A stretch of DNA of 64,000 bases from Lachnospiraceae bacterium (GCA_017408735.1 JAFQUB010000023.1:62001-126000); one strand, 5' to 3'. Shown: positions 1-9,801, numbered from the stretch's first letter. The notes: generated by a model not told the origin, from the letters alone. Program-made: numbers and translations.

Positions 1-39
1 AACAGAGATAAACACTCTTTTAAAGCATTTATCTCTGTT
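1..39 (-). terminator. Intrinsic terminator after rnpB
   Basis: A perfect 12-bp inverted repeat (arms 1-12 and 28-39) with a 15-nt loop lies just past the 3' end of the RNase P RNA. The plus-strand copy is followed by a run of T, so it may work in both directions; the minus-strand tail lies beyond the window edge. Confidence 0.7.
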
Positions 40-44
40 TTTTC

Positions 45-390
45 ACATAAGCAAGACGATAAGCCGGGTTATGTCGCGAATCATCATCTATCTAGGACTG
101 TCGTCGCCAACAGCCTCCAGCAACCTACCTAGGACCGACGGGCCGCCGTATGTCCAAATTCGGTTTTGCTTCGAGTGGGGTTTACATATGCCCCGCATGT
201 TACCATACGGGCGGTAGTCCCTTACACTGCCCTTCCACCCTTACCATATTACTATGGCGGTATATTTCTGTTGCACTAGCCTTGGAGTCACCTCCACCAG
301 ACGTTATCTGGCACCCTGCCCTGTGAAGCCCGGACTTTCCTCATCTGCGGTCTTTCGACACTTGCAGCTGCGATGATTTGTCTTACTTAC
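45..390 (-). ncRNA. rnpB: RNase P RNA, class A
   Basis: This is the catalytic RNA of ribonuclease P, which removes 5' leaders from pre-tRNAs together with RnpA. Read on the minus strand it has the family's hallmark blocks in order: GAGGAAAGTCCGGGCTTCAC (CR I) near the 5' end, the GGTAAGGGTGG / AGGGCAGTG segment, the AAACCCCACTCGAAGCAAAA region and a 3' GATAAGCC-type P1 strand. The two ends (AAGTAAGAC near 388 and GTCTTGCTT near 50) pair to form P1, which fixes the limits to within a few bases. A consensus promoter lies immediately upstream and a hairpin terminator immediately downstream. Confidence 0.97.
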
Positions 391-396
391 CAAGCT

Positions 397-426
397 ATTA
401 TATGGCATGTTTGGGGATATTGTCAA
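397..426 (-). promoter_or_regulatory. Promoter of rnpB
   Basis: TTGACA (421-426) and TATAAT (397-402) are separated by 18 bp on the minus strand. Transcription should start near 390, matching the P1 5' strand of rnpB. Both boxes are perfect SigA consensus, as expected for an abundant RNA. Confidence 0.9.
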
Positions 427-547
427 CTGATTTTATCGCTCTCATGGGCTGTTCATGGCAACATTAAAAAGTTGAAAATACGCCATTTGGGATTTAGAGT
501 TAATTTACCTACCATTTTTCTATAAGTCTACCACTACCCAGATATAG

Positions 548-1000
548 TCAAACATACGTTTGTCCTTCAATCCATTGAATAAATGCAGTTTTATCCGAAC
601 TGTTATAACCAGCATTTTTGTAAAAATTCAACGTTTTTGGGTCTTTCGACCCGGTAAGCAACATCATTTTGTAACAATTATTTTCCTCTGCTATTTTCTT
701 TGCATAGTTTAAACATTCTGTTGCATAGCCTTTACCACGATAATCCTTGTGGGTAACTACATTTTCTATAAAAGCGTATGGTCTTATATTTCTTGTTAAA
801 TTTGGAATTATGACACAAACACATGAAGATACAATCTTTCCATCAATTTCGTAAACAATAAGATGATGGTCATCGTCTGTTATGATTTTATCCCAAGTCT
901 TCTTTAAGTGTTCTGATTCTTCCGGTATTTCTTTTTCATGTAGAAACAAATATAGTTCCAATATTTCGTTCAAATCATTTTTGCATATTTCTCTTATCAT
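548..1000 (-). CDS. GNAT family N-acetyltransferase
   Basis: A 150-residue acyltransferase of the GNAT superfamily, which moves the acetyl group of acetyl-CoA to an amine; the substrate is not predictable. The acetyl-CoA pyrophosphate-binding motif A is visible as RGKGYAT following the beta-4 strand AFIENVVTH, and the C-terminal NFYKNAGY is the usual motif B. I start it at ATG 1000 because GAGGGGAGA sits just upstream; longer readings in this frame run into the end of the neighbouring kinase gene. It lies 68 bases downstream of the nucleoside kinase and may be the last gene of that operon or an independent accessory gene. The assignment to the superfamily is firm, the substrate unknown. Confidence 0.85.
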   Translation of the reverse strand: MIREICKNDLNEILELYLFLHEKEIPEESEHLKKTWDKIITDDDHHLIVYEIDGKIVSSCVCVIIPNLTRNIRPYAFIENVVTHKDYRGKGYATECLNYAKKIAEENNCYKMMLLTGSKDPKTLNFYKNAGYNSSDKTAFIQWIEGQTYV

Positions 1001-1067
1001 GTATAGTCTCCCCTCTGAATCACAAGCTTCCTTCATCCTCCGTGCCACATCCTTACACAATCCAAAC

Positions 1068-2741
1068 TTACACCTTAAAACAGCTTCCCCCAATAAATTC
1101 TCTGATAATAGAATTATTCGGAACTCCCTCACTGCTAATTCCTAAGAAATAGTCAAGGAACTTCAGCAATCGTTTTGCTTCCGGATATTCTTCATCTTCC
1201 GGCTTGATGCTGAATAATAATGGTTCTGCATACTGTTTTAATACCGATAATTCATATATTAACGCAGAGTTAAACATTACATCTGCCTCTTCCTGATAAG
1301 GGAAAATATTCTTTTCTTCTCCACGTCTTACGGAATACCACATACCAATGGTTGTTTTGGCATCGGAACCTCTTGTTCTGGCATCTCTTACCATTCTTCG
1401 GATTAAACGTCCGTCCGTGGTTGGAATTCTGTTGTGTTCATCTACATTTAACTGTGTCAATGCACTAATATAAATTTTATATTTGCTTTCTTTTGGCAAG
1501 GAATAGGATAATTTATCGTTCAGTCCATGGATTCCCTCCAACACAAGAATATCTTCCTTTCCCAGCTGCATGAAATCGCCCTTATATTCTCTTTTTCCGA
1601 TTTTAAAATTAAAAGAAGGAATCTCTACACGCTCACCACGAAGTAATGCACTCATATCCTTATTAAACTGATCCACATCAATGGCTTCCAGACATTCAAA
1701 ATCGTAGTTACCAAACTCATCTTTCGGCGTAAATTCCCGGTCTTTAAAATAATTGTCCAACGCTACCGGATGTGGTTTCATGCCGTGAGCTAAAAGCTGC
1801 ACAGACAATCTGTGGGAAAATGTGGTTTTACCGGAAGATGATGGACCTGCAATCATTACAAATTTCTTATCACCACATCGCTTAATTTCTTCTGCAATTT
1901 CTGCAATTTTCTTTTCCTGCAAAGCTTCCTGCACCAGTATCAGCTGTTCCATATTACCCGCTACAATTTTATCATTTAAAGCACCTACCGTACTTACATC
2001 CAACATTTCTCCCCACTGCTGCGCTTCTTTTAACACACTGAAAAGCTTCATACGAGGTTTAAATTCCGGTATCTGCTTCATATCTTCCACTATCGGCAAC
2101 TGTAATACAAATCCATCATCGAACTGGATTAACTGAAAATATTTTACATAGCCTGCATCCGGCAACATGTAGCCGTAAAAATAATCTTCAAAACTGCTCA
2201 TACTGTATATATTTACGCTTGAAACGCGACGGTAACGGAATAATCGCTCTTTATCTTTCATGCCATATTTTTTAAATAAGGATATTGCATCTTTTGTAGG
2301 AATCGTCTTCTTATTAATCGGAATCTTTTCATCGGAAAGTTTCTTCATGCGTTTTGACACTTTATCTAAAAATCCCTGTGTCAACTCTACCGTTCCCTTC
2401 ATGATACAGTACAATCCCTTATCCACCGAAAAATCTACCATGATTTTTTCGATTTGTCCTACATCTTCCATTTCTGCCACGTCATACATTGCTTTCAACA
2501 TAAGCAATGTGGCACTTCTCTTATAAGCTTTATGTCCTGCATCATCTGCAGTAGTCACAAAAGTTAACTGGCAGTCCTCTGTCACCAGCTTATTTAATTC
2601 CTGCAGCCGGTGTCCAATCATCACAAGTGCAATGTCTTCTTTGTAATCCTTCTGAAAATCTGCTGCAATTTCCTTGAAAGACGTACCTCTGGCATACTCT
2701 TTTACTTGTTCCCCAACGGTTACTTTTACCTTCTCTGACAT
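1068..2741 (-). CDS. Nucleoside (uridine) kinase with N-terminal TGS/tRNA-synthetase-like domain
   Basis: A 557-residue two-part protein. The N-terminal ~280 residues resemble the TGS and second additional domains of threonyl-tRNA synthetase, and the C-terminal part is a phosphoribulokinase/uridine kinase fold with the P-loop GPSSSGKTT at residues 299-307 and the LEGIHGLN block. Proteins of this architecture are common in Clostridia and are annotated as nucleoside kinases; a phosphate transfer from a nucleotide to uridine/cytidine is the likely reaction, but this is by family only. It starts 13 bases after nif3 ends, with a GGGGGC-type site, and belongs to the dgt-dnaG-rpoD-trmK-nif3 operon. 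The fusion of an RNA-binding-like module to a kinase hints at binding of tRNA or ribosome, which is inference. Confidence 0.85.
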   Translation of the reverse strand: MSEKVKVTVGEQVKEYARGTSFKEIAADFQKDYKEDIALVMIGHRLQELNKLVTEDCQLTFVTTADDAGHKAYKRSATLLMLKAMYDVAEMEDVGQIEKIMVDFSVDKGLYCIMKGTVELTQGFLDKVSKRMKKLSDEKIPINKKTIPTKDAISLFKKYGMKDKERLFRYRRVSSVNIYSMSSFEDYFYGYMLPDAGYVKYFQLIQFDDGFVLQLPIVEDMKQIPEFKPRMKLFSVLKEAQQWGEMLDVSTVGALNDKIVAGNMEQLILVQEALQEKKIAEIAEEIKRCGDKKFVMIAGPSSSGKTTFSHRLSVQLLAHGMKPHPVALDNYFKDREFTPKDEFGNYDFECLEAIDVDQFNKDMSALLRGERVEIPSFNFKIGKREYKGDFMQLGKEDILVLEGIHGLNDKLSYSLPKESKYKIYISALTQLNVDEHNRIPTTDGRLIRRMVRDARTRGSDAKTTIGMWYSVRRGEEKNIFPYQEEADVMFNSALIYELSVLKQYAEPLLFSIKPEDEEYPEAKRLLKFLDYFLGISSEGVPNNSIIREFIGGSCFKV

Positions 2742-2754
2742 AAAAATGCCCCCT

Positions 2755-3537
2755 TTACATATACCAAAACGGATGTTTATTCACAGCAGAGAAAATTTCC
2801 ACTCCGCTACATTCCTTTTCTAAATATTGTACCATAAATGGCACAAAAATATGCTCTAAACCGTAATGTCCTGCATCAATAATAGTTAATCCCCTTGCCA
2901 CGGCATCAATTCCCTCATGATGATCAATATCACCGGTAATCAACACTTCTATCCCTGTTTTGATTGCATTCTCAATCACACTTTTCCCGGAACCCGGACA
3001 AATTCCTGCTGTCTGCACCTTGCGCAATGGTTCCCCAAAGATTTTTACCTGTCCCAAACCGAACTGATGTTTCACCATCTCTGCCACCTGACTTATCGTC
3101 ATTTCTTCTGATAACAGCCCGGCTTTTCCGATTCCGGCTTTTCCGGTTTCACCTTCGTAAGTTACATCTAACACACTTCTGGTTGTCAATCCGATTTTGT
3201 CCGCTGCCAAATCAGCCATATGGGTCACATCAAAGTTGGTATGCATGGCATAATAGGAAATCCCGTTTTCCAACATTTTTACAATTCGTCTTCCAATAAA
3301 ATCATCGGTAGTAATCTTCTTCATTGCCGAAAAAATCAATGGATGATGGGTAATAATCATATCTGCTTCCATAAGAATTGCCTCATCTACCACTTCATCG
3401 GTGGCATCTACCGCCACATATATTTTTGATACCTTTTTCTTTCTGCTCCCCAGTAAAAGCCCCACATTATCCCAGCTTTCCGCATAAAAGCAAGGGGAAA
3501 GCGTTTCCAGTGCTGAAATCACTTCGTTACATTCCAT
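2755..3537 (-). CDS. Nif3-like dinuclear metal centre protein
   Basis: A 260-residue member of the NIF3/YqfO family (GTP cyclohydrolase I type 2-like), hexameric proteins that bind two metal ions. Metal-ligand motifs are visible: ITHHPLIF (paired His), AMHTNFD, and near the C terminus GHYGLEHIFV with His and Glu. The biochemical role of the family remains poorly defined. A GTG nine bases upstream is part of the Shine-Dalgarno AAGGAGGTGG, so ATG 3537, eight bases after it, is the true start. The gene follows trmK by 21 bases, a pairing (trmK-nif3 after rpoD) that is conserved in Firmicutes. Confidence 0.92.
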   Translation of the reverse strand: MECNEVISALETLSPCFYAESWDNVGLLLGSRKKKVSKIYVAVDATDEVVDEAILMEADMIITHHPLIFSAMKKITTDDFIGRRIVKMLENGISYYAMHTNFDVTHMADLAADKIGLTTRSVLDVTYEGETGKAGIGKAGLLSEEMTISQVAEMVKHQFGLGQVKIFGEPLRKVQTAGICPGSGKSVIENAIKTGIEVLITGDIDHHEGIDAVARGLTIIDAGHYGLEHIFVPFMVQYLEKECSGVEIFSAVNKHPFWYM

Positions 3538-3558
3538 CTCTGCCACCTCCTTTGTTAC

Positions 3559-4251
3559 TTAATCATAATACTCTGTTGCTTTCTGATTTAAATTAATCAT
3601 TTGCTCTACTTCAAGTAACCGTTCCTTCTGTTTCTGAGTAGTTCCCTGATGTAGCGTTTTGGCAATTTTTTTATAGTTCTGGTACTCTTTCGCTAAATAT
3701 TCCTGCAGCACAGGGTGTTTTTCTGTTAAAAGAAATTTTCCATATTCATAAAAACATTCCTGCTCCAGCTTCATCTGACCGGAGCTTACCCGCATCATAG
3801 GATAATATTTTCCGTCTTCTTCAACCATATTTTCCTTTAAAATAGCAAAACCATTATCCTCCAGAAAACGCCTTACAAACCCATATTCTGACTGGGGCTG
3901 AATGACAAACCCTTGCAGACTGTGGAACAGTTCCTTGCTTTCGTCGATAATTTTCATCATCAGCCGTCCACCCATGCCGGCAATTACCACTTCCTGCACT
4001 TCTCCTACAGCTAACTTTTTGGCACCATCAGAAAGCCTTAATTCTATGTATTCGTCCAGTTTATGAAGCTGTACATGCTCTTTTGCCCGTTGCAATGGCC
4101 CTTTTCCAATATCCATTGCAATTGCTCCATGTACTCGTTTCTGTTTCACTAAGTAGATAGGAATATATCCATGGTCTGTTCCAATATCTGCCATTGTGTC
4201 ACAGTTGTTCAGCAAAGCTGCAACTGCCGAAAGTCTTTTTGATAATTCCAT
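3559..4251 (-). CDS. trmK: tRNA (adenine(22)-N1)-methyltransferase
   Basis: A 230-residue SAM-dependent methyltransferase that makes m1A22 in tRNA. The SAM-binding motif I is ADIGTDHGYIP at residues ~21-31, followed by a class I Rossmann core with GMGGRLMMKII. Length and gene order (directly after rpoD, before nif3) match Bacillus TrmK (YqfN). The stop of rpoD is nine bases upstream, so translation is probably coupled. A lysine/glutamine-rich helical C terminus is typical of the family and contributes to tRNA binding. Confidence 0.93.
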   Translation of the reverse strand: MELSKRLSAVAALLNNCDTMADIGTDHGYIPIYLVKQKRVHGAIAMDIGKGPLQRAKEHVQLHKLDEYIELRLSDGAKKLAVGEVQEVVIAGMGGRLMMKIIDESKELFHSLQGFVIQPQSEYGFVRRFLEDNGFAILKENMVEEDGKYYPMMRVSSGQMKLEQECFYEYGKFLLTEKHPVLQEYLAKEYQNYKKIAKTLHQGTTQKQKERLLEVEQMINLNQKATEYYD

Positions 4252-4260
4252 GAACTTCTC

Positions 4261-5370
4261 CTAATCCAAATAATCTTTCAGCTTACGGCTTCTACTTGGA
4301 TGACGAAGCTTTCTTAATGCTTTTGCTTCAATCTGACGAATACGTTCTCTTGTAACGTTAAATTCTTTTCCTACTTCTTCCAGTGTACGGGCTCTCCCAT
4401 CGTCTAATCCAAAACGCAGACGAAGTACTTTCTGTTCTCTTTCTGTAAGCGTACTTAACACTTCCACCAACTGTTCTTTTAACAAGGTAAATGCCGCTGC
4501 ATCCGCCGGTACCGGCACATTATCATCCTGAATAAAATCACCTAAATGACTGTCTTCTTCTTCACCGATTGGTGTTTCCAAAGAAACCGGTTCCTGTGAA
4601 ATTTTAAGAATTTCTCTGACACGCTCTACCGGCATATTCATTTCTGTGGCAATTTCTTCCGGCAGTGGTTCTCTACCTAATTCCTGTAACAACTGACGTG
4701 ATACACGAATTAATTTATTGATGGTTTCTACCATATGCACAGGAATACGGATAGTTCTTGCCTGATCTGCAATGGCTCTGGTAATCGCCTGACGAATCCA
4801 CCATGTTGCGTAAGTACTGAATTTGTATCCTTTGCGGTAATCAAATTTTTCTACCGCCTTAATCAATCCAAGATTTCCTTCCTGAATCAAATCAAGGAAC
4901 AACATACCACGTCCCACATAACGTTTGGCAATACTAACCACAAGACGAAGGTTTGCTTCTGCAAGACGTTTCTTTGCTTCCTCATCACCTAATTCCATAC
5001 GTTTTGCCAGTTCAATTTCTTCTTCAGCACTAAGAAGCGGTACTTTACCGATTTCTTTCAAATACATACGTACAGGATCTTCGATGCTTACACCGTCAGG
5101 AACAGACAAATCAATGGTTTCCACATCTACTTCGTCTTCATCCTCCAAGATAATTTCGTCATCATCGTCATCGCCTTCTGTAATTCTAAGAACATCGATA
5201 TTCTTTGCTTCCAACATTTCCAGAATCATTTCAAACTGTTCTGCATTTAATTCCATATCCTGAAAGAAATCGCTTATTTCCTGATATTCCAGCACATTTT
5301 TCTTTTTCTGTGCAATAGACAAAAGCTCCTTTAATTTCTCTTTAAACTTTTCCATTGTGTTCTCATCCAT
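4261..5370 (-). CDS. rpoD: RNA polymerase primary sigma factor (SigA/RpoD)
   Basis: A 369-residue housekeeping sigma factor. Region 1.1 is followed by a strongly acidic stretch ([16 protein letters not shown]). Region 1.2 is [11 protein letters not shown], region 2 contains [28 protein letters not shown] and the -10 recognition helix [15 protein letters not shown], and region 4.2 has the -35 recognition helix [19 protein letters not shown]. It directs RNA polymerase to the TTGACA/TATAAT promoters seen throughout this window. It lies between dnaG and trmK in the classical macromolecular synthesis operon. Confidence 0.99.
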   Translation of the reverse strand: MDENTMEKFKEKLKELLSIAQKKKNVLEYQEISDFFQDMELNAEQFEMILEMLEAKNIDVLRITEGDDDDDEIILEDEDEVDVETIDLSVPDGVSIEDPVRMYLKEIGKVPLLSAEEEIELAKRMELGDEEAKKRLAEANLRLVVSIAKRYVGRGMLFLDLIQEGNLGLIKAVEKFDYRKGYKFSTYATWWIRQAITRAIADQARTIRIPVHMVETINKLIRVSRQLLQELGREPLPEEIATEMNMPVERVREILKISQEPVSLETPIGEEEDSHLGDFIQDDNVPVPADAAAFTLLKEQLVEVLSTLTEREQKVLRLRFGLDDGRARTLEEVGKEFNVTRERIRQIEAKALRKLRHPSRSRKLKDYLD

Positions 5371-5406
5371 GATTGTATGTCCTCCATAACTGTTTTTATT
5401 TTGTCC

Positions 5407-7182
5407 TTAATCTAAAGAAATATGCAATTTCTCTAATTCCTGTAAAATACTTTTTCCTGCCAGAATTCTTTGCAGTCCTGCCATGTCGGAAGGGTCAGAA
5501 TTTTTATTCAGGTTCTCTAAACTGTGCTGTTTTACTTTCAGCACAATATCTTTCACCGCTTTTTCTTCTTCCATTTTTCCTTCCAAAGCCTCTAGCTTGG
5601 TGTTAAACAGTGCCGCCGCTTTTCCCTGCTCTTCCTGATTCTGGAAAATATTAAGAATCTGTGCTGGATTTAATTTATGTTGTTCCAGTTGCTCAAATAA
5701 ATGCAGAGCAACTGTTTTATAAACACCCTCATCAAAATCCTCAATGGTAATATACTTTTTGATCTGAGGGTAAATATTCGGCTTTTCAATCAGCCATGTG
5801 AGCAATAATTTCTGACCTTGCTCTCCTGCACTATCTGCATCCAACTTCTTCTTGGCACGTTCCGGTTCTTCCTGTCGTTTTGCTGCCGGGTCCATCTGCA
5901 GTCCAAATTTATTCACAAGACCTTCCAGATTTGCAAAGCCAATGTGATATTTCTCTGCCACAGCCTCTAAATAATTGTTACGCTCAATCTTTTCTTCAAA
6001 AATCAAAAGCTTCTTTGCCAGTTCATTAATAAACAATGTCTTGCTTTCCGGATCTTTCAAATCGTATTGTTCTTCCAATACACTAATTTCAAAGAAAAAT
6101 GCATTCTGCGCACTTTGAATCCGTTCTTCATAGGCTTCCTTACCTAGATTTTTAATAAATTCATCCGGGTCCTTATATGGCTTCATATTAATTACCTTTA
6201 CCCGAAGCCCTGCCGACTTACAAATTGGTATCGCTCGTAATGCTGCTTTGACACCGGCACCGTCGCTATCGTAAGAAAGCATTACCTCTTCCGTATAACG
6301 TTTCAGTAAACTGGCATGTCCCGACGTAAATGCCGTTCCCAAGGATGCCACCGCATTTTGGAACCCTGCCTGATGCAGGGAAATTACGTCCATATAGCCC
6401 TCGCAGATAATCACATAAGGTTTCCTAGAGGTTCTGGCAATATTCAGCCCATATAAGTTTCTGCTTTTTTCAAACACTTTAGTTTCCGGAGAATTTAAGT
6501 ATTTTGGTTCTCCTTCTCCCATGACTCGTCCACCAAAACCGATGACTCTGCTGTTTACGTCCATAATCGGAAACATAACACGATTAAAAAACTTATCGTA
6601 AACACCTCTGGCTTCGTCAAAAGTAATCAAACCGGATTCCCGCAGTACTACATCATTATAGCCCTCGTTTTTCAAATACCGGTACAGCTCGTCCCTGTAT
6701 TTTCCCGCATATCCCAAGCCAAACTTTTTGATGGTTTCTTCTGATAATTCTCTTCCGGTTAGATACTGATACCCTAACCTACCATCTTTCTGCCTCAATT
6801 TATAACAATAAAAGTAGGCCGCCTTTTTATTAATTTCCAGCAACGTCTTCCGCAAATCGGAAGCCCGCCTGCTTTCTGCATCATTATTTTCTTCCGGCAA
6901 TTCCACACCAGCTCGCTCCGCCAGCATTTTTACTGCCTCCACAAAATCATAGTTTTCATACTGCATTACAAAGGTATACACATTCCCCCCTGCACCGCAG
7001 CCAAAACAATAATACATCTGCTTAGAAGGTGTCACTGAAAAGGACGGTGATTTTTCATTATGAAAAGGACACAACCCGAAATAAGAGCTTCCTTTTTTTT
7101 GTAATTTTACATATCCTGACACCACATCTAAAATATCGTTTTTCATTCGGATGTCTTCAATTAATTCATCACTATAATACAT
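5407..7182 (-). CDS. dnaG: DNA primase
   Basis: A 591-residue primase that makes the RNA primers for DNA replication. The N-terminal CHC2 zinc finger has Cys38, His41, Cys59 and Cys62; the central Toprim domain shows the EGYMDVISLHQAG and SYDSDGAG motifs that hold the catalytic acids; the C-terminal helical part is the DnaB helicase-interacting domain. Length is normal. It starts four bases after dgt stops, and rpoD follows after 36 bases, so the three genes are almost certainly cotranscribed. Confidence 0.99.
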   Translation of the reverse strand: MYYSDELIEDIRMKNDILDVVSGYVKLQKKGSSYFGLCPFHNEKSPSFSVTPSKQMYYCFGCGAGGNVYTFVMQYENYDFVEAVKMLAERAGVELPEENNDAESRRASDLRKTLLEINKKAAYFYCYKLRQKDGRLGYQYLTGRELSEETIKKFGLGYAGKYRDELYRYLKNEGYNDVVLRESGLITFDEARGVYDKFFNRVMFPIMDVNSRVIGFGGRVMGEGEPKYLNSPETKVFEKSRNLYGLNIARTSRKPYVIICEGYMDVISLHQAGFQNAVASLGTAFTSGHASLLKRYTEEVMLSYDSDGAGVKAALRAIPICKSAGLRVKVINMKPYKDPDEFIKNLGKEAYEERIQSAQNAFFFEISVLEEQYDLKDPESKTLFINELAKKLLIFEEKIERNNYLEAVAEKYHIGFANLEGLVNKFGLQMDPAAKRQEEPERAKKKLDADSAGEQGQKLLLTWLIEKPNIYPQIKKYITIEDFDEGVYKTVALHLFEQLEQHKLNPAQILNIFQNQEEQGKAAALFNTKLEALEGKMEEEKAVKDIVLKVKQHSLENLNKNSDPSDMAGLQRILAGKSILQELEKLHISLD

Positions 7183-7185
7183 TCC

Positions 7186-8190
7186 TTATCCCTTCCATGC
7201 TTTTGGAATATACAGTTGGGCAAATTTGGATATAGCGTAGGAATCTGTCATACCTGCAATGTAATCGCAGATTATCCGTTCTTTCTTTTCGCCCCGTTCC
7301 AATAATCCGGTAAATTCTTCCGGCAATTCTTCAAAATTCACTTCATAATATTTATACATAGCCTGCAGCATATTTTTGGCTTTTCGTTCCTCATTTTTTG
7401 CAACTGGATTGCAGTATACATTTTCAAACATATAACTTCTAAGCCCCTGCATTGCCTGATGTATTTCTTTTGACATGATAATGTCATTCTTGTTCTCACT
7501 ATGTATCACAATATCGTGTATCATGGTATTCAGGCGTTCTCTTGTACTGTTTCCCAAAACCTGTGTATGCTCTTTTGGCAATATAGCCTCTTGAAGCATA
7601 CCTGCCCTGATAGCATCATCGATATCATGATTAATATATGCAATTTTATCTGACAATCTGACAATTTTCCCCTCTAAGGTATATGGCATACTTGCAGTCT
7701 GATGATTCCGTATTCCATCTCTTACTTCTTTTGTCAGATTTAATCCTTTCCCTTTTTTCTCTAAAAGTTCCACCACCCGGACACTTTGCTCATTATGGGC
7801 AAATCCGTCCGGGCAAATTTCGTTTAATGCACGCTCTCCGGCATGCCCAAAGGGTGTGTGTCCCAAATCATGTCCCAATGCAATGGCTTCCACTAAATCC
7901 TCATTTAACTGCAATGCTTTTGCAATGGTTCTGGCTGTCTGGGCCACTTCTAAGGTATGGGTTAGTCTTGTTCTGTAATGATCCCCTTCTGGTGACAAAA
8001 AGACCTGCGTTTTATGCTTCATCCTGCGAAACGACTTGGAATGAAGAATTCTGTCACGATCTCTTTGAAATACCGTGCGGATATCGCATTCCTCCTCCGG
8101 TATATCTCTCCCTGCTGATTCTGCACTCAAGGTCGCAAATGGGCTTAAATATTGTAGTTCTCTTTGTTCCATTGTTTCACGTATTGTCAC
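7186..8190 (-). CDS. dGTPase-like HD-domain triphosphohydrolase
   Basis: A 334-residue member of the deoxyguanosinetriphosphate triphosphohydrolase-like family, which removes triphosphate from dNTPs. HD-domain metal ligands are visible: RLTHTLEVAQ (His), LGHDLGHTPFGHAGE (HD pair and further His), and KIAYINHDIDD. I choose the GTG at 8190 because GGGGGTG lies six bases upstream and the resulting MTIRETMEQRELQYLSP matches the family N terminus; the in-frame ATG at 8205 is part of that ribosome-binding stretch. It heads the dgt-dnaG-rpoD operon, an order common in Clostridia. Confidence 0.9.
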   Translation of the reverse strand: MTIRETMEQRELQYLSPFATLSAESAGRDIPEEECDIRTVFQRDRDRILHSKSFRRMKHKTQVFLSPEGDHYRTRLTHTLEVAQTARTIAKALQLNEDLVEAIALGHDLGHTPFGHAGERALNEICPDGFAHNEQSVRVVELLEKKGKGLNLTKEVRDGIRNHQTASMPYTLEGKIVRLSDKIAYINHDIDDAIRAGMLQEAILPKEHTQVLGNSTRERLNTMIHDIVIHSENKNDIIMSKEIHQAMQGLRSYMFENVYCNPVAKNEERKAKNMLQAMYKYYEVNFEELPEEFTGLLERGEKKERIICDYIAGMTDSYAISKFAQLYIPKAWKG

Positions 8191-8297
8191 AGAAAACACC
8201 CCCATTTTTATAATTCGCCTAAAAAAAGCAAAATCCTTTATTTTTCTATAATTAATTTTCGGACATATTTTTTCAAAACTAAAGTGCCAAAATGAAT

Positions 8298-8993
8298 TTA
8301 TCTGATAATTTCCATAATAAAAGGTGCCAAAACCACTGTCAAAATTCCTGTCACTACAATGGCCAGTGAACTCATTGCTCCCTGTATTTCTCCCAATTCC
8401 ATGGCTTTTGAAGTTCCAATGGCATGGGAAGCTGTACCACAGGCAAGTCCCTGGGCTATCGGTTCTTTAATTTTTAACAACTGAAATAATTTTTCAGCAA
8501 TAGTGGCTCCAAGTATTCCTGTGATAACCACACTGATTACTGTAACAGAAGTAATTCCCCCTAACTCCTGGCTAACGCCGATGGCTATTGCTGTAGTTAA
8601 TGATTTCGGAATCAATGCTGCTTTCAATTCCGGTGACATTTGAAAGGCTAACGTCATCACTCCCATCACTATGGCATGAGAAATACAACCTGCGCCAATA
8701 CTTAACATAATTGCCGCCACATTTTTCTTTAAAATTTTAAATTGACGATACAAAGGCACTGCCAGACATACCGTAGCCGGTGTAAGAAAGTAGGTCAGAT
8801 ACTGAGCTCCATAATTATAGGTTTCGTAATCAATATCAAAGACCACCAATACAAGTATCACCAAAAGAACGCTCAGTAGCAAAGGATTACATAGCGTAAT
8901 CTTCACTTTTTTGCTGATAACCATTGCAATCCAATAAAACACCAAACTTATTACAATTCCAAAGTATATTGATTCTGAAAGTAACTCATTCAT
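8298..8993 (-). CDS. LrgB/CidB family membrane protein
   Basis: A 231-residue protein with about six to eight hydrophobic segments, matching the LrgB family. The characteristic SVTVISVVITGILGA and GTASHAIGTSKAMELGE motifs are present. LrgB works with the holin-like LrgA; the pair has been tied to murein hydrolase control, and plant and bacterial relatives export glycolate or pyruvate. Its start overlaps the end of lrgA by eight bases, which indicates translational coupling. Confidence 0.92.
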   Translation of the reverse strand: MNELLSESIYFGIVISLVFYWIAMVISKKVKITLCNPLLLSVLLVILVLVVFDIDYETYNYGAQYLTYFLTPATVCLAVPLYRQFKILKKNVAAIMLSIGAGCISHAIVMGVMTLAFQMSPELKAALIPKSLTTAIAIGVSQELGGITSVTVISVVITGILGATIAEKLFQLLKIKEPIAQGLACGTASHAIGTSKAMELGEIQGAMSSLAIVVTGILTVVLAPFIMEIIR

Positions 8994-9357
8994 TTCCTTT
9001 GTTTCCTTTCTTTTTTCCGTGCCTGATAATCGCTTGAGAAACCAATCCGGTTACTGCCATTACCACCACGGTAGTTACTATCGTAATTATAAGAATAGCA
9101 ACGATACTTCCCTTAAGCCCTGGTAACACGTCCATCATGCTCACTGCCGGCGCTATAAATAATACCGGCATAATATTTACAAAAAAATCTGCCGTTTCTT
9201 CTACCTGTTCTAATTTTATCAGACCACTAACCAATGCCAGAAATAAAAGAACCAGTCCATATACACTTGCAGGTACGGAAAAAGGTAGGAGCAAATTCAA
9301 AACTTCACCCAAAAATGTAATGCCGCCAATAATAGCAAATTGAATTAAATATTTCAT
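8986..9357 (-). CDS. LrgA/CidA family holin-like membrane protein
   Basis: A 123-residue protein with four predicted transmembrane helices and the conserved LrgA pattern: GEVLNLLLPFSVPASVYGLVLLFLAL and MPVLFIAPAVSMMD. It partners LrgB, encoded next to and overlapping it. A GAGAGG site lies ahead of the ATG. No regulator of the LytSR type is adjacent, so control of the pair is not visible here. Confidence 0.92.
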   Translation of the reverse strand: MKYLIQFAIIGGITFLGEVLNLLLPFSVPASVYGLVLLFLALVSGLIKLEQVEETADFFVNIMPVLFIAPAVSMMDVLPGLKGSIVAILIITIVTTVVVMAVTGLVSQAIIRHGKKKGNKGNE

Positions 9358-9391
9358 TATATAATGCCTCTCTTATAGCCACTTATAATAG

Positions 9392-9424
9392 AAAAGACTG
9401 TTTCAGAAGGAGAAACAGTCTTTT
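9392..9424 (-). terminator. Terminator between a hypothetical gene and lrgA
   Basis: A perfect 13-bp stem (9392-9404 with 9412-9424) with T-rich flanks on both strands. It ends the transcript of the 121-residue protein and separates it from lrgAB, so the latter needs its own promoter. Confidence 0.85.
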
Positions 9425-9435
9425 CTTAGGCTCTG

Positions 9436-9801
9436 TTAACCAACAATATCTGTAATATCTACCTTCTGTCTGTCATTTAAATGCTTATTTACATACAGTT
9501 CCATCATTTGCAGGTTGTCGCGAAGACTTACCAATGAAGGAATCGCTTTATCACTGGATATTGTTATAATATCAATCGCCTTCAATTCATCATATAATCT
9601 TGCCACTGCTGCCTGGATTTTTTCTAACTGCTCTATGTTTACAAATTTACCCTCGTTTTTACGAATGTCCAGTTCAAATTCTAACGCCAAAAGGATTCCT
9701 GCATCTCTCGGATCACTTTTTCCTTCTTTGCCTTTCTTCTTAATATCTTCCATCATCAGAACAATATTTTCCTCTGACATGTCTTTGAATTTTCTTTCCA
9801 T
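9436..9801 (-). CDS. Hypothetical protein, 121 residues
   Basis: I do not recognise a family. The product is highly charged, without signal peptide or membrane helix, and predicted mostly helical (for example EQLEKIQAAVARLYDELKAI). A strong ribosome binding site (GGGAGG seven bases before ATG) and a dedicated terminator support it as a real gene. It follows two CobW-type GTPase genes with a 55-base gap, so it could be cotranscribed with them, but nothing in its sequence suggests metal binding. Confidence 0.7.
   Translation of the reverse strand: MERKFKDMSEENIVLMMEDIKKKGKEGKSDPRDAGILLALEFELDIRKNEGKFVNIEQLEKIQAAVARLYDELKAIDIITISSDKAIPSLVSLRDNLQMMELYVNKHLNDRQKVDITDIVG

Noticed and set aside
1001-1132. 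44-residue N-terminal extension of the GNAT gene
   Set aside because: It overlaps the end of the nucleoside kinase gene; GAGGGGAGA places the start at ATG 1000.
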